DNA from: Anaerolineales bacterium
Lineage (GTDB): Bacteria > Chloroflexota > Anaerolineae > Anaerolineales > Villigracilaceae
NCBI GenBank assembly: GCA_016789025.1
Contig: JAEURC010000023.1
Coordinates: forward strand, 1-59,942
Direction of reading: 5' to 3'
DNA: 59,942 nt
A model generated the notes under the pieces. That model worked only from the letters and a program-made list of their open reading frames with translations, had not been told where the DNA came from and made no database searches. Position numbers and translations under genes: made by a program. Positions within the stretch are counted from its first letter, which is position 1. Every line of letters starts with the position of its first letter. This document shows positions 34,742-43,064 of this stretch, in pieces.

Positions 34742-36370
34742 TTACATTCTAAACACGCCAAAATTATTTTCTTCAATCGGCGAATTCAAGACAACGGATA
34801 ATGCAAGACCAAGAACTTGTCTTGTATCCGCAGGATCAATCACACCATCATCCCACAGCCTTGCCGTTGAGTAATATGGATTCCCTTCGTATTCATATTT
34901 CTCCAAAATGGGACGTTTGAACTCATCCGCTTCTTCTTTGGTCATGGCGGGTTTGCCTTCTCTTGCGAGTTGATCTTGTTTGATGGTGAGCAGAACATTC
35001 GCGGCTTGTTCTCCGCCCATGACGGATATTCTTGCGTTGGGCCACATCCATAAAAATCTTGAGCCGTAGGCGCGACCTGACATTGCATAATTCCCTGCGC
35101 CGAAGGAGCCGCCGATAACGACGGTTAATTTGGGGACACGAGTCGTCGCCACCGCATGGACCATCTTCGCGCCGTCTTTGGCGATGCCGCCGACTTCGGC
35201 TTCACGTCCCACCATGAAGCCTGTGATGTTTTGCAGGAACACGAGCGGAATGCCGCGCTGGTCGCACAACTCGATGAAGTGAGTCGCTTTGAGCGCAGAC
35301 TCGCTGAACAAGACTCCGTTGTTAGCGATGATGCCGACGGGGTATCCGTGAATCCGCGCGAACCCGCAGACGAGAGTCGTGCCGTAGCGGGCTTTGAACT
35401 CGCGGAACTTGCTTCCATCCACGAGGCGGGCGATGATCTCGTGAACGTCGTAGGTTTCTCTAAATGTGCTTGGCAAAATGCCGTAGAGGTCTTCCGCAGG
35501 GTAAAGCGGCTCCTCGGGCGGGAAAGAGGAAAGATGAAAGAGCCACGTCTTTCCTCTTTCTTCTTTCATCGGTAGTGATTCAACAATGTCGCGCAGGATT
35601 TGAATCGCATGATCGTCATCTTCCGCAAAATGATCCGCAACCCCGCTTCGCCGCGTGTGGACGTCTGCCCCGCCCAAATCTTCCGCGCTCACATCTTCGC
35701 CCGTCGCGGCTTTCACAAGCGGAGGTCCGCCGAGGAAGATCGTGCCAGTCCCTTTGACGATGATGGCTTCGTCGCTCATCGCAGGGACGTACGCGCCGCC
35801 CGCCGTGCAACTTCCCATCACCGCCGCGATCTGCGGAATCTTTTTGGCGGACATTTTTGCCTGATTGTAGAAGATGCGACCGAAATGATTCACCTCGGGG
35901 AAGACTTCGTCTTGAAGCGGCAAAAACGCCCCGCCCGAATCGACGAGATACAAGCAGGGCAGATGATTCTCTTCGGCGATCTGTTGCGCGCGCAAGTGTT
36001 TCTTGACCGTCATCGGGAGGTACGATCCGCCTTTGACTGTCGCGTCGTTGGCGACGATGAGGACTTCGCGGTTGCTGACGCGTCCGATGCCCGTGACGAT
36101 TCCTGCTCCTGGACCCTCGTTATCGTAAAGATCAGTGGCGGCTAACGCGGAGAATTCGAGAAATGGAGAATTGGGGTCGAGCAGTCGTTCGATCCGTTCG
36201 CGGACGAAGAGTTTGCCCTGCGACTCGTGTCGCTTGCGGTATTTTTCTCCGCCGCCTTCGCGGACTTTGGCGAGGCGTTCGCGGAGTTCGTTTGCGAGGG
36301 CGCGGTGGTGGAGACTGTTAGTCTTGAAGTCTTCGCTGTCGGGGTTGAGGTTGGTTTGGATGGTTTCCAT
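34742..36370 (-). CDS. mccB: Acyl-CoA carboxylase carboxyltransferase, methylcrotonyl-CoA type
   Basis: A 542-residue carboxyltransferase with the crotonase-fold N and C halves. [48 protein letters not shown] [28 protein letters not shown] and the C-terminus [13 protein letters not shown] are closely similar to methylcrotonyl-CoA carboxylase beta chains of leucine breakdown; geranyl-CoA carboxylase is the nearest alternative. It is the first gene of the operon with the biotin carboxylase and carrier. A 48-base inverted heptamer repeat encodes a segment near residue 275 ([17 protein letters not shown]). Confidence 0.93.
   Translation of the reverse strand: METIQTNLNPDSEDFKTNSLHHRALANELRERLAKVREGGGEKYRKRHESQGKLFVRERIERLLDPNSPFLEFSALAATDLYDNEGPGAGIVTGIGRVSNREVLIVANDATVKGGSYLPMTVKKHLRAQQIAEENHLPCLYLVDSGGAFLPLQDEVFPEVNHFGRIFYNQAKMSAKKIPQIAAVMGSCTAGGAYVPAMSDEAIIVKGTGTIFLGGPPLVKAATGEDVSAEDLGGADVHTRRSGVADHFAEDDDHAIQILRDIVESLPMKEERGKTWLFHLSSFPPEEPLYPAEDLYGILPSTFRETYDVHEIIARLVDGSKFREFKARYGTTLVCGFARIHGYPVGIIANNGVLFSESALKATHFIELCDQRGIPLVFLQNITGFMVGREAEVGGIAKDGAKMVHAVATTRVPKLTVVIGGSFGAGNYAMSGRAYGSRFLWMWPNARISVMGGEQAANVLLTIKQDQLAREGKPAMTKEEADEFKRPILEKYEYEGNPYYSTARLWDDGVIDPADTRQVLGLALSVVLNSPIEENNFGVFRM
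35522..35569. repeat. Inverted heptamer repeat in frame in mccB
   Basis: GAAAGAG, GAAAGAT, GAAAGAG, then CCACGT, then CTTTCCT, CTTTCTT, CTTTCAT: three units facing three units, 48 bases in all, which keeps the frame. It lies between the N and C halves. Confidence 0.85.
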
Positions 36371-36379
36371 GGTGAGGAG

Positions 36380-36407
36380 TTGAAAGTAGAAAATGGGAAA
36401 TTGGAGA
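36380..36407. repeat. Heptamer tandem repeat upstream of mccB
   Basis: TTGAAAG, TAGAAAA, TGGGAAA, TTGGAGA directly before the mccB start codon. Confidence 0.65.
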
Positions 36408-36477
36408 GTGTCATTGCAAGTCTAGCACAAAACTCACCAGAGAAACAAACCGTTGATCGGTATGATTTCAAAATTGG

Positions 36478-36483
36478 TATAAT
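36478..36483 (+). promoter_or_regulatory. -10 element for a probable leaderless brnT transcript
   Basis: TATAAT, then 6 bases, then the brnT ATG at 36490. TTGATC at 36453-36458 is a possible -35 with a long 19-base spacer. Confidence 0.55.
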
Positions 36484-36489
36484 CTATCC

Positions 36490-36759
36490 ATGCCTTTTGA
36501 ATACGATCCGCACAAAAGCGAATCGAACCGCGCCAAACACGGTATTGACTTCGATGAAGCTCAGGCATTATGGGATGACGAGTCTTTTCTCGAAATTCCT
36601 GCGAAGAACTTGGATGAGCCTCGATTTTTGGTAATCGGCAAAATCAAAGGAAAGCATTGGTCTGCGGTTATTACGTATCGCGGTAGAAATATTCGGATCA
36701 TTTCCGTGCGGCGTTCAAGAAACGAGGAGATCGAACTCTATGAAAACGAAAGCATCTAA
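36490..36759 (+). CDS. brnT: BrnT-family toxin of a type II toxin-antitoxin pair
   Basis: 89 residues with the typical opening FEYDPHKSESNRAKHGIDF, the pair of acidic residues in EAQALWDD, and the C-terminal ITYRGRNIRIISVRRSRNEE. BrnT toxins are RelE-fold ribonucleases that arrest translation when the antitoxin is lost. The antitoxin gene overlaps by 20 bases. The start has a TATAAT box 6 bases upstream and no ribosome site. Confidence 0.92.
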   Translation: MPFEYDPHKSESNRAKHGIDFDEAQALWDDESFLEIPAKNLDEPRFLVIGKIKGKHWSAVITYRGRNIRIISVRRSRNEEIELYENESI

Positions 36760-36970
36760 TTTCGATAAAGAATTCGATGAAGGCGATAGCATCATCGAAC
36801 ATCTTGACTTGTCCAAATCGCGCCGACCTGCCGAGGAACAGAAACGAATCAACATGGAGATTCCTGTCTGGATGCTTGCTGCTCTTGACCGCGAAGCAAA
36901 GCGACTGGGAGTCACGCGCCAATCTGTCATCAAAATCTGGCTGGCGGAACGGTTGCAGGCGGGACAGTAA
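36740..36970 (+). CDS. brnA: BrnA-family antitoxin (ribbon-helix-helix)
   Basis: 76 residues. The C-terminal part KRINMEIPVWMLAALDREAKRLGVTRQSVIKIWLAERLQ is a CopG/BrnA-type ribbon-helix-helix domain for DNA binding (first 20 residues of it: KRINMEIPVWMLAALDREAK). The acidic N-terminus (FDKEFDEGDSIIEHLD) probably wraps the toxin. BrnA usually represses its own promoter, which here would be the TATAAT box before brnT. Confidence 0.88.
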   Translation: MKTKASNFDKEFDEGDSIIEHLDLSKSRRPAEEQKRINMEIPVWMLAALDREAKRLGVTRQSVIKIWLAERLQAGQ

Positions 36971-36980
36971 ATTTGCAGAC

Positions 36981-37181
36981 TCAAAAAAGGACTTGGCACA
37001 TTGCCGAGTCCTTTTCGAGTCCTTCCAAGGTGGATTTGTCGCCAATCCACGTATCAAGTTTATCCCCGCCGATATCCGCGAGTTCTTCGCCGATGACTCC
37101 CAAAGTTTCATCACCCACCAGCTTTTTGACTTGGTGTTTTAGAGGCGCAGTCCCGATTTTTACGAACGCGTTATCTGCCAT
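36981..37181 (-). CDS. Small hypothetical protein
   Basis: 66 residues from ATG 37181, with GGAGG 9 bases upstream; a GTG two codons earlier is an alternative. The sequence (FVKIGTAPLKHQVKKLVGD, then GEELADIGGDKLDTWIG) has a natural amino-acid balance and looks alpha-helical, but I do not recognise it. Its last codons lie in the terminator hairpin shared with the convergent brnA gene. Confidence 0.5.
   Translation of the reverse strand: MADNAFVKIGTAPLKHQVKKLVGDETLGVIGEELADIGGDKLDTWIGDKSTLEGLEKDSAMCQVLF
36985..37015. terminator. Bidirectional terminator between brnA and the small gene
   Basis: GGACTTGGCA (36989-36998) pairs with TGCCGAGTCC (37002-37011) around a 3-base loop, flanked by AAAAAA on one side and TTTT on the other, so it can work in both directions. 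Confidence 0.85.
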
Positions 37182-37196
37182 CTTCACCGACCTCCA

Positions 37197-37231
37197 ACTT
37201 GAAACTTGGAACTTGGAACCTGAAACTTGAA
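37197..37231. repeat. Heptamer tandem repeat, five units
   Basis: ACTTGAA, ACTTGGA, ACTTGGA, ACCTGAA, ACTTGAA in the gap between the small gene and the esterase lipoprotein gene. Confidence 0.9.
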
Positions 37232-37263
37232 ACCTATTTTACCCCCAACGCTTTCCGCGCAAA

Positions 37264-38202
37264 CTACTTCAACGACTGCGCCAACATCCACGTATACAAT
37301 TCCTGATCTTGGTAGACCTTGCCGCTGATATCGTGGTCGCCGTCAGAATACACGGTGAACTGAATATTGCCATTGCACGCTTTCAACGCATCTACAAGGG
37401 ATTGTTCCGCTTCGAGAGGCACGATCGTATCGACTGCCCCGTGAAACGCCCAAATGGGTTTGTCTTTCAAACTGCAAATATTTGTAGGGACATGGAAACC
37501 GGCTGTGTCGCCGACAAACCCCATGACCGGTGCGAGCGCCGCGAACGAGTCTGGGTGACGCAACCCGTATTCCCACACGCCGTTTCCGCCAATGCTCACA
37601 CCCGTCAGATAGATTCGCGTCGTGTCTACGGCGTAGGCGGCAGTCACTTCATCAAGCAGAGAAAAAACAGACGCCTCTACCTTATCTTGAAACCAATATT
37701 CATCGCCCGGTTTGCCGGTCAACTGCGGCGAGAGCACAATAAACGGAAAATCCGGTGTGAACCCCAGAATTTGCGGCAGGGCTTCGTAGAGGAGCATATC
37801 GGTGTTCGTACTGCTCGTCCCTGAGCCGTGTAAGAAAAGGATCAAAGGCCATTTCTGCGCTGGGTCCTTTCCGTAATTTGACGGCAGGAAGAGCAGATAA
37901 TTGCGATCGCCCGCTTGCGCTGTGAACGAATGCTGACCTGTGATGATATTTGACTGTGGAGCGTTCGTGTCTGTACCCGGAAGTGTGGCTGTCGCTTCCG
38001 TGGTCGGCGTGACCGGCTGGGTGGCAGGGGGAGCGGAAGTATTGGTCGGGCTCGCTGGCTCGGTAGAGGGCGGCGCGGAAATGTCGGTTGGGCTGGGCGC
38101 GGACGATCCACATCCAGCCGCCAGCATGAATATCAACAACAGAAGGGTGAGTCGTGTTACGGTGATCGCAGATTGTCGCTTGATGAAATTATTGTTTTTC
38201 AT
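37264..38202 (-). CDS. Alpha/beta-hydrolase (esterase-like) lipoprotein
   Basis: 312 residues. A lipoprotein signal ends LAAGC (Cys31), then comes a Pro/Thr/Ser-rich linker to about residue 85. The hydrolase domain has LILFLHGSG, the nucleophile Ser203 in GVSIGGNG, Asp258 in HGAVDTIVP and His290 in DGDHDIS, a full triad. It resembles predicted peptidases and polyhydroxybutyrate-depolymerase-type esterases exported to the cell surface. The true substrate is unknown. The downstream gap 38203-38323 holds a GCAAAGTTCACATTGC palindrome. Confidence 0.88.
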   Translation of the reverse strand: MKNNNFIKRQSAITVTRLTLLLLIFMLAAGCGSSAPSPTDISAPPSTEPASPTNTSAPPATQPVTPTTEATATLPGTDTNAPQSNIITGQHSFTAQAGDRNYLLFLPSNYGKDPAQKWPLILFLHGSGTSSTNTDMLLYEALPQILGFTPDFPFIVLSPQLTGKPGDEYWFQDKVEASVFSLLDEVTAAYAVDTTRIYLTGVSIGGNGVWEYGLRHPDSFAALAPVMGFVGDTAGFHVPTNICSLKDKPIWAFHGAVDTIVPLEAEQSLVDALKACNGNIQFTVYSDGDHDISGKVYQDQELYTWMLAQSLK

Positions 38203-38323
38203 GCGACAAGTCTAGCATAAAAGTTTGCAGTGCGGCGAGTCTGTGCCGCAAAGTTCACATTGCGCTGGTGGGTTGTGAAGAATTAGATAATTTGGTACTT
38301 CCCCCAACTTCAATGGAAATCAA

Positions 38324-39370
38324 TTACCCGTTTGGCAACTCGATGATGAACGTTGTGCCTATCCCTACTTCGCTTTGCGCTTCAATCGTTCCATGATGCG
38401 CCGCGATGAGTTGTTTTGTAATCGCGAGTCCCAGCCCGCTGTGGGTTCGTCCACTGCGCGATTTATCGCCGCGCCAGAAGCGGTCGAAGATGAAGGGGAG
38501 GTCCTCGGATGCGATTCCCGCGCCTGAATCTTTGACCGTGATCCGCGCGCTTCGCTCCTCATTGACAATTGATTCGGTTTCGATGGATATTTTTCCACCT
38601 TTGGGCGTGTGGCGCAACGCATTTGAGATGAGATTGGATAATACTTGATTCAAGCGGTCATAATCGGCTGTGACTTGTTGATCTGCGTCCGCGATGCGCG
38701 TTTGCAGGTCAATGCCGAGGGACGCGGCTTGGGAGGAAAAGCTCGAAGTGAGATCATGTATCAGGTCGGTGAGCAGAAATAAGGTGGGATGAAGCGGGAG
38801 TTGTCCCGTTTCGGCGAGGGAGAGAGTCTGCAAGTCGTTGACGAGGCGGGTGAGGAGTCGTGTTTCATCCAGTGTGTTGTTGAGGTGTTCGGGCGTCGGC
38901 TGATAGACGCCGTCCACGATGCCCTCGAGGTTGCCTTGAATGATGTGGAGCGGGGTGCGGAGTTCGTGGGCGATGTCGGCGGTGAGGTTGCGGCGTTGTT
39001 GTTCGGAGCGTTCGAGTTCGGCGACCATCTTGTTGAAACGTTTGATCAGGTCGCCGAACATGTCGGAGTTGCTTTCGGGCACGCGCGCCGAGAGATTGCC
39101 TTCTTCAACGGCGTTGATGGTTTTGAAAAATTCTTCGAGCGGTTTGCCGAAGCGGAGATAGAGATTGAAGACGATGAAGAAAAGAATGACCACAAGAACA
39201 ACAGGCGCGCCGCAGACGAGGAGCCAGATGTTTCTGATGTTGGTGTATTGCGAAAAGAGGAGGTAGAGAAGCGCCGCGATGCCTCCGACGAAAAGGAAGA
39301 CGGTGAGGACGAGGAAGATTACGAATAGCACGATGCGGTGGCGGCGTTGTTTTTGGGGAGGGGTGGACAT
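38324..39370 (-). CDS. Sensor histidine kinase
   Basis: 348 residues from ATG 39370 (MSTPPQKQ); the open frame upstream runs through repeats. Two membrane segments lie near 15-40 and 51-72 with almost no loop between them, followed by a HAMP-like segment, the HisKA domain with His135 in ADIAHELRTPL, and a HATPase domain with the N box (NLISNALRHT), DSGAGI and SGLGLAI. It pairs with the response regulator gene just upstream. With so short an external loop it probably senses through the membrane. Confidence 0.92.
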   Translation of the reverse strand: MSTPPQKQRRHRIVLFVIFLVLTVFLFVGGIAALLYLLFSQYTNIRNIWLLVCGAPVVLVVILFFIVFNLYLRFGKPLEEFFKTINAVEEGNLSARVPESNSDMFGDLIKRFNKMVAELERSEQQRRNLTADIAHELRTPLHIIQGNLEGIVDGVYQPTPEHLNNTLDETRLLTRLVNDLQTLSLAETGQLPLHPTLFLLTDLIHDLTSSFSSQAASLGIDLQTRIADADQQVTADYDRLNQVLSNLISNALRHTPKGGKISIETESIVNEERSARITVKDSGAGIASEDLPFIFDRFWRGDKSRSGRTHSGLGLAITKQLIAAHHGTIEAQSEVGIGTTFIIELPNG

Positions 39371-39384
39371 GAGGAGCGGGGAAC

Positions 39385-39440
39385 GTGGAAAGTAGAAAGT
39401 GGTGAGTGGGAAGTCAGTGAGCAGTGATCGGTGATCGGTG
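39385..39440. repeat. Heptamer tandem repeat, eight degenerate units
   Basis: GTGGAAA, GTAGAAA, GTGGTGA, GTGGGAA, GTCAGTG, AGCAGTG, ATCGGTG, ATCGGTG between the kinase and regulator genes. The unit drifts, but the period of 7 holds throughout. A GGCGCCTCGCGCC palindrome and a GTGACAT repeat end follow. Confidence 0.88.
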
Positions 39441-39478
39441 TGATGAGGAGAGAGACACTTCGTGGCGCCTCGCGCCAC

Positions 39479-40159
39479 TCAGGGTGACATGATGAAACGG
39501 TAGCCGATGCCGTAGACGGTTTCGATCATAGATCTGCCCGATGCGGATTCGAGTTTTTTGCGGAGGTTCTTGATGTGTGAGTCGACACTGCGATCCATGC
39601 TGGAGGCGGTTCCATGCAGGTCTTCAAGCAATTGCTCGCGCGTGAGCGTTTGGTTGGAACGGCTGGCGAGCAGGATCAGCAATTTGAATTCGTTGGGAGT
39701 TAATTTGATCGGACTGTTGTTGAAGGACACTGCATATTTTTCCGAATCAATTTCAAGTCCGCCCACGCGGATGATGCTCGGCGCTTTGATATCGCCGCGC
39801 GTTCGACGAAGCAACGCCCGCACACGCGCCACCAACGCGCGGACGGAGAATGGCTTGGTGATGTAATCGTCCGCGCCGATCTCGAGACCCGTCACTTGAT
39901 CTATTTCTTCGGAGAGGGCGGTGAGCATGATGATGGGCACGTCGCTTTCTCGGCGCAGGATGCGGCAGACTTCGCGTCCGTCAATTTGTGGGAGCATCAG
40001 GTCGAGGATGACGAGATCGGGTCTTTCGCGGCGGGCAGTCGTCAGGGCAGATTGACCGTCTGCGGCGGTGATGACGCGGAATCCGTTCTTCTCAAGATAA
40101 TCCCGCGCGAGGCGCACGATCTTGGGTTCGTCGTCCACGACGAGGATGAGGGGAGGCAT
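39479..40159 (-). CDS. OmpR/PhoB-family response regulator
   Basis: 226 residues. The receiver domain (1-115) has the acidic pair Asp9-Asp10, the phosphorylation site Asp53 in LVILDLMLP, the T in MLTAL and Lys in TKPFS. The C-terminal winged helix (about 130-225) has LTPNEFKLLILLASRSNQ and SHIKNLRKKLE. It should control transcription on a signal from the kinase 108 bases downstream. Confidence 0.95.
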   Translation of the reverse strand: MPPLILVVDDEPKIVRLARDYLEKNGFRVITAADGQSALTTARRERPDLVILDLMLPQIDGREVCRILRRESDVPIIMLTALSEEIDQVTGLEIGADDYITKPFSVRALVARVRALLRRTRGDIKAPSIIRVGGLEIDSEKYAVSFNNSPIKLTPNEFKLLILLASRSNQTLTREQLLEDLHGTASSMDRSVDSHIKNLRKKLESASGRSMIETVYGIGYRFIMSP

Positions 40160-40167
40160 AGGGGGGA

Positions 40168-40236
40168 GTATAAAGTGGAAAGTGGAAAGTGGGAGGATAG
40201 TCTGTAATGAAAGAGGAAAGAAGAAAGAGGAAATGA
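40168..40236. repeat. Two heptamer tandem repeats upstream of the regulator gene
   Basis: GTATAAA, GTGGAAA, GTGGAAA, GTGGGAG (40168-40195) and GAAAGAG, GAAAGAA, GAAAGAG, GAAATGA (40209-40236). Confidence 0.85.
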
Positions 40237-40261
40237 TCCACGACTTATGCAGGTCAAAATC

Positions 40262-40337
40262 TTTTGCCGCGAATTTCGCGAATTTACGCTAATTGTTTTA
40301 AAAAATTCGCGATGATTCGCGTAATTCGCGGCTTGGT
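40262..40337. repeat. GCCGCGAATT...AATTCGCGGC hairpin repeat
   Basis: About 75 bases in which GCCGCGAATTTCGCGAATT on the left faces AATTCGCG and TAATTCGCGGC on the right around GTTTTAAAA. It could form a long hairpin. No gene is seen in 40160-40370. Confidence 0.75.
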
Positions 40338-40370
40338 TTTAGGGTTTAGCGTAAGTCTTATGATCTTTGC

Positions 40371-41921
40371 TTAATTAACCTTATCTGGTTCGAGGATTGT
40401 GACGTTTTGCCCGGCGTATTTTTCGTACAGGTCACTTCGCCGCTTTCTCCAGCTGTCCAGCCCGCCGCGCAGGTTGGTGATTTTCTTGAAGCCTTTCGAT
40501 TTCAAATAATACGAGATCATCATCGAAAGCCCGCCGCCCGGGCAGTACACCAAAATATTCTTGTCGCGCGGGAGTTGTTTCAAGTAATTTTCGACACGGA
40601 GCGGGTTGACCTGATGAGAATTCGGCAGACCCTTGAACTTTTTTCGGTCGTCGCCTGGGCGCACATCGAGGATGAAAGTTTTTTCATCGAAGAGGATATT
40701 TTCATTCAATTGGGCAGGCGCGAGCATGTTGACGAACGAGATTCGACCTTCGATATAATCTCGAATCACCCGCGTCACGTAATGAATATCGCTTGCCGAA
40801 GTGTCGCGCCCGAGGCTGAATCGAATCGTCTCACGCGCAGCTTGATCAGATAAGCCGACCGCCTTCAACACATGGGAGGGCGTATCTTCGCCTGTACTGC
40901 ACGCCGACCCGGCAGAGACCGCAATCCCGCGAAAGTCCAACATGCCCATCAGCCCGGCATTCTCCACGCCGGGGAATGTAACGCTGAGCGTGTTCGGCAG
41001 GCACTCCGATTCTGTTTCAGGCGAGTTGATCACACAATCTGGTTTGATCTCCTTGAGCTGTTGAATCAATTGTTGTTTCAATGCCGCGACCTGTTTGCTG
41101 TGCGCGAGGAGTTTATCCACATCCTGACAAGCCGCGCCAAAACCGATGATGTTGTGCATGCTTTCGGTGCCAGCACGCAATCCGCTTTCCTGGTGACCGC
41201 CGTGCAGCAACGGTGTAAACGGACTGCCCTGTTTGATGTATAACGCGCCGATTCCCTTCGGACCGTATAGCTTGTGCGCCGAGAACGAAGCGTAGTCAAC
41301 ATCCCAGGCATGGAGGTCAATCGGAATCTTTCCCAAGGCTTGCACACAATCTGTCAGCACTAACGCGCCATGTTTTCTGGCGATCTTCGTCACAGCCTTG
41401 AGGTCTTGAATGACGCCTGTTTCATTATTTGCGGACATGCAACAAACCAGGAAGGTGTCATCATCAATCAACTTTTCCAACTCGGCGAGGCGTACGCGCC
41501 CTTTGTCGTCCACTGAACAGTATTCGACGATCACGCCTTGAGTTTCCAAATATGCCAGCGTGTTCATCACAGAAGGATGCTCGATCGGCGTGGAAACGAT
41601 CTTTTTCTTTTTGGGGTAAAAATGCGCGGCGACCGACTTGAGCACAGCGTTATTCGATTCGGTCGCGCAAGCGGTGAAATGGATTTCGGACAAATCGACA
41701 TGAATGGCGTTTGCGACGTGTTGATGGGCTTCATCCAGTAATTCAGCCGATTTTCTGCCAATGCCATAGAACGACGATGGATTGCCGTAATGATCTTTCA
41801 AAGCCCGATCCATTTTACTCCGAACATGACTGCTGACAGGAGTCGTCGCGTTATGGTCAAGATAGACCTGCCGATTGAAGCGAATGAGATATTTCAAGAA
41901 TGCGAAGTATTTGATTTCCAT
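40371..41921 (-). CDS. Cysteine desulfurase fused to a rhodanese domain
   Basis: 516 residues. Residues about 18-400 are a NifS/IscS-type aminotransferase fold with YLDHNATTP, His115 (PIEHPSV), the PLP lysine Lys217 in SAHKLYGPKG and the catalytic Cys341 in SAGSACSTGE. Residues about 405-515 are a rhodanese domain with FILDVRPGDD and Cys460 in the loop YCPGGGLS. The enzyme should take sulfur from cysteine as a persulfide; the fused rhodanese could receive it on its own Cys. The rhodanese loop (CPGGGLSM) is longer in glycine than usual. No IscU or MoaD/ThiS gene lies beside it, so the acceptor is unknown. Confidence 0.93.
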   Translation of the reverse strand: MEIKYFAFLKYLIRFNRQVYLDHNATTPVSSHVRSKMDRALKDHYGNPSSFYGIGRKSAELLDEAHQHVANAIHVDLSEIHFTACATESNNAVLKSVAAHFYPKKKKIVSTPIEHPSVMNTLAYLETQGVIVEYCSVDDKGRVRLAELEKLIDDDTFLVCCMSANNETGVIQDLKAVTKIARKHGALVLTDCVQALGKIPIDLHAWDVDYASFSAHKLYGPKGIGALYIKQGSPFTPLLHGGHQESGLRAGTESMHNIIGFGAACQDVDKLLAHSKQVAALKQQLIQQLKEIKPDCVINSPETESECLPNTLSVTFPGVENAGLMGMLDFRGIAVSAGSACSTGEDTPSHVLKAVGLSDQAARETIRFSLGRDTSASDIHYVTRVIRDYIEGRISFVNMLAPAQLNENILFDEKTFILDVRPGDDRKKFKGLPNSHQVNPLRVENYLKQLPRDKNILVYCPGGGLSMMISYYLKSKGFKKITNLRGGLDSWRKRRSDLYEKYAGQNVTILEPDKVN

Positions 41922-41997
41922 TTGAGTTCCTCAGTTAGACAGCCGTTTGTTTCTAAGATACGTTACTCTGAAGAGATCGTTGCCGAAGCTTGCTCGT

Positions 41998-42963
41998 TTA
42001 TCCCATCGTGACCACGATTTTTCCTTTGGCGTGACCGTTGCCAAGATACGTCATGGCGTCGGCGATGCGCGTCATCGGGTACGACTTCTCTACGAACGGT
42101 TTCACTTTGCCGCTTTCGATGAATTCTTTGAGTACTTCCATATCCGCGCGGTTGAACTTGGCGGTGAAAAATACAAACTTTTGACTCGCTCCCAGCATTG
42201 CGATCTTCGTTTTGACAAGGAGACTCACCGGACCGATCACCCCTGTCTTGGGTCCTCCGACGAGCACGAACGTTGCATTAGGTTTGAGCGCGCGCTTATA
42301 GTCAGACCACGACCTCCCGCCATTGACGTTGAACAGCACGTCGTACTTTTGACCGTTGCGCGTGAAATCCTCTTTGGTGTAATCGATCACATGGTCGGCG
42401 CCTAACGCGCGGGCGTGCTCGACATTCTGGGTACTGCATACGGCGGTCACTTCAGCGCCGAACGCTTTGGCGATCTGAATCGCAAATGTGCCGACTCCGC
42501 CCGATGCGCCGTTGATCAAGACTTTCTGCCCAGGCTGGAGTTTTCCGTGGTCGCGCAATCCCTGCAATGCAGTGATTCCCGCCGTAGGGACGGATGCTGC
42601 TTCTTCCATCGTGACGTTGACTGGTTTCAAGGCGATGGCATTTTTCACGCTGACGTATTCCGCGTACGCGCCGCTTCTGCCGCCGAAGACTTCATCGCCG
42701 CGTTTGAAATCGGTAATGTTCTTGCCGACCACTTCGACCACGCCTGCAAAGTCTGCCCCGAGACGCGTATCTTTCGGCTTGACGAGTCCGCCGCCAAGAA
42801 TGCGCGCAATCGGCAAGCCTGTCATGCCGTACCATTCGGCAACATTGATCGAAGAAGCATGGACGCGAACCAGCACGCCATCGTCTGAGACTTCGGGTTT
42901 TTCGATCTCCTTGATCTTCAACACATCAGGCTGACCATATGACTCGAACACAACTGCTTTCAT
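41998..42963 (-). CDS. NAD(P)-dependent quinone oxidoreductase / zinc-less alcohol dehydrogenase (MDR)
   Basis: 321 residues of the medium-chain dehydrogenase superfamily. MKAVVFESYGQPDVLK opens a GroES-like domain; GADFAGVVEVVG and the Rossmann loop INGASGGVGTFAIQIAKA follow. The usual zinc ligand set is absent, so this is closest to quinone oxidoreductase and the reticulon-4-interacting-protein group. It would use NADPH to reduce quinones or enals. It stands alone with AAGGAGA before the ATG. Confidence 0.9.
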   Translation of the reverse strand: MKAVVFESYGQPDVLKIKEIEKPEVSDDGVLVRVHASSINVAEWYGMTGLPIARILGGGLVKPKDTRLGADFAGVVEVVGKNITDFKRGDEVFGGRSGAYAEYVSVKNAIALKPVNVTMEEAASVPTAGITALQGLRDHGKLQPGQKVLINGASGGVGTFAIQIAKAFGAEVTAVCSTQNVEHARALGADHVIDYTKEDFTRNGQKYDVLFNVNGGRSWSDYKRALKPNATFVLVGGPKTGVIGPVSLLVKTKIAMLGASQKFVFFTAKFNRADMEVLKEFIESGKVKPFVEKSYPMTRIADAMTYLGNGHAKGKIVVTMG

Positions 42964-43064
42964 GATTGATTCTCCTTGTAAATTTTCACAAGGTTATCAA
43001 TTCATTATGGAGAAAATATGGATGAGCCTGTCAGGGATTGTGGAGGATGATTCCCGCATTTCGC

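Noticed and set aside
25071..40236. Heptamer and palindromic repeats as CRISPR arrays
   Set aside because: The units are 7-8 bases in direct tandem with no spacers, and the longer palindromes occur singly. No cas gene is present.
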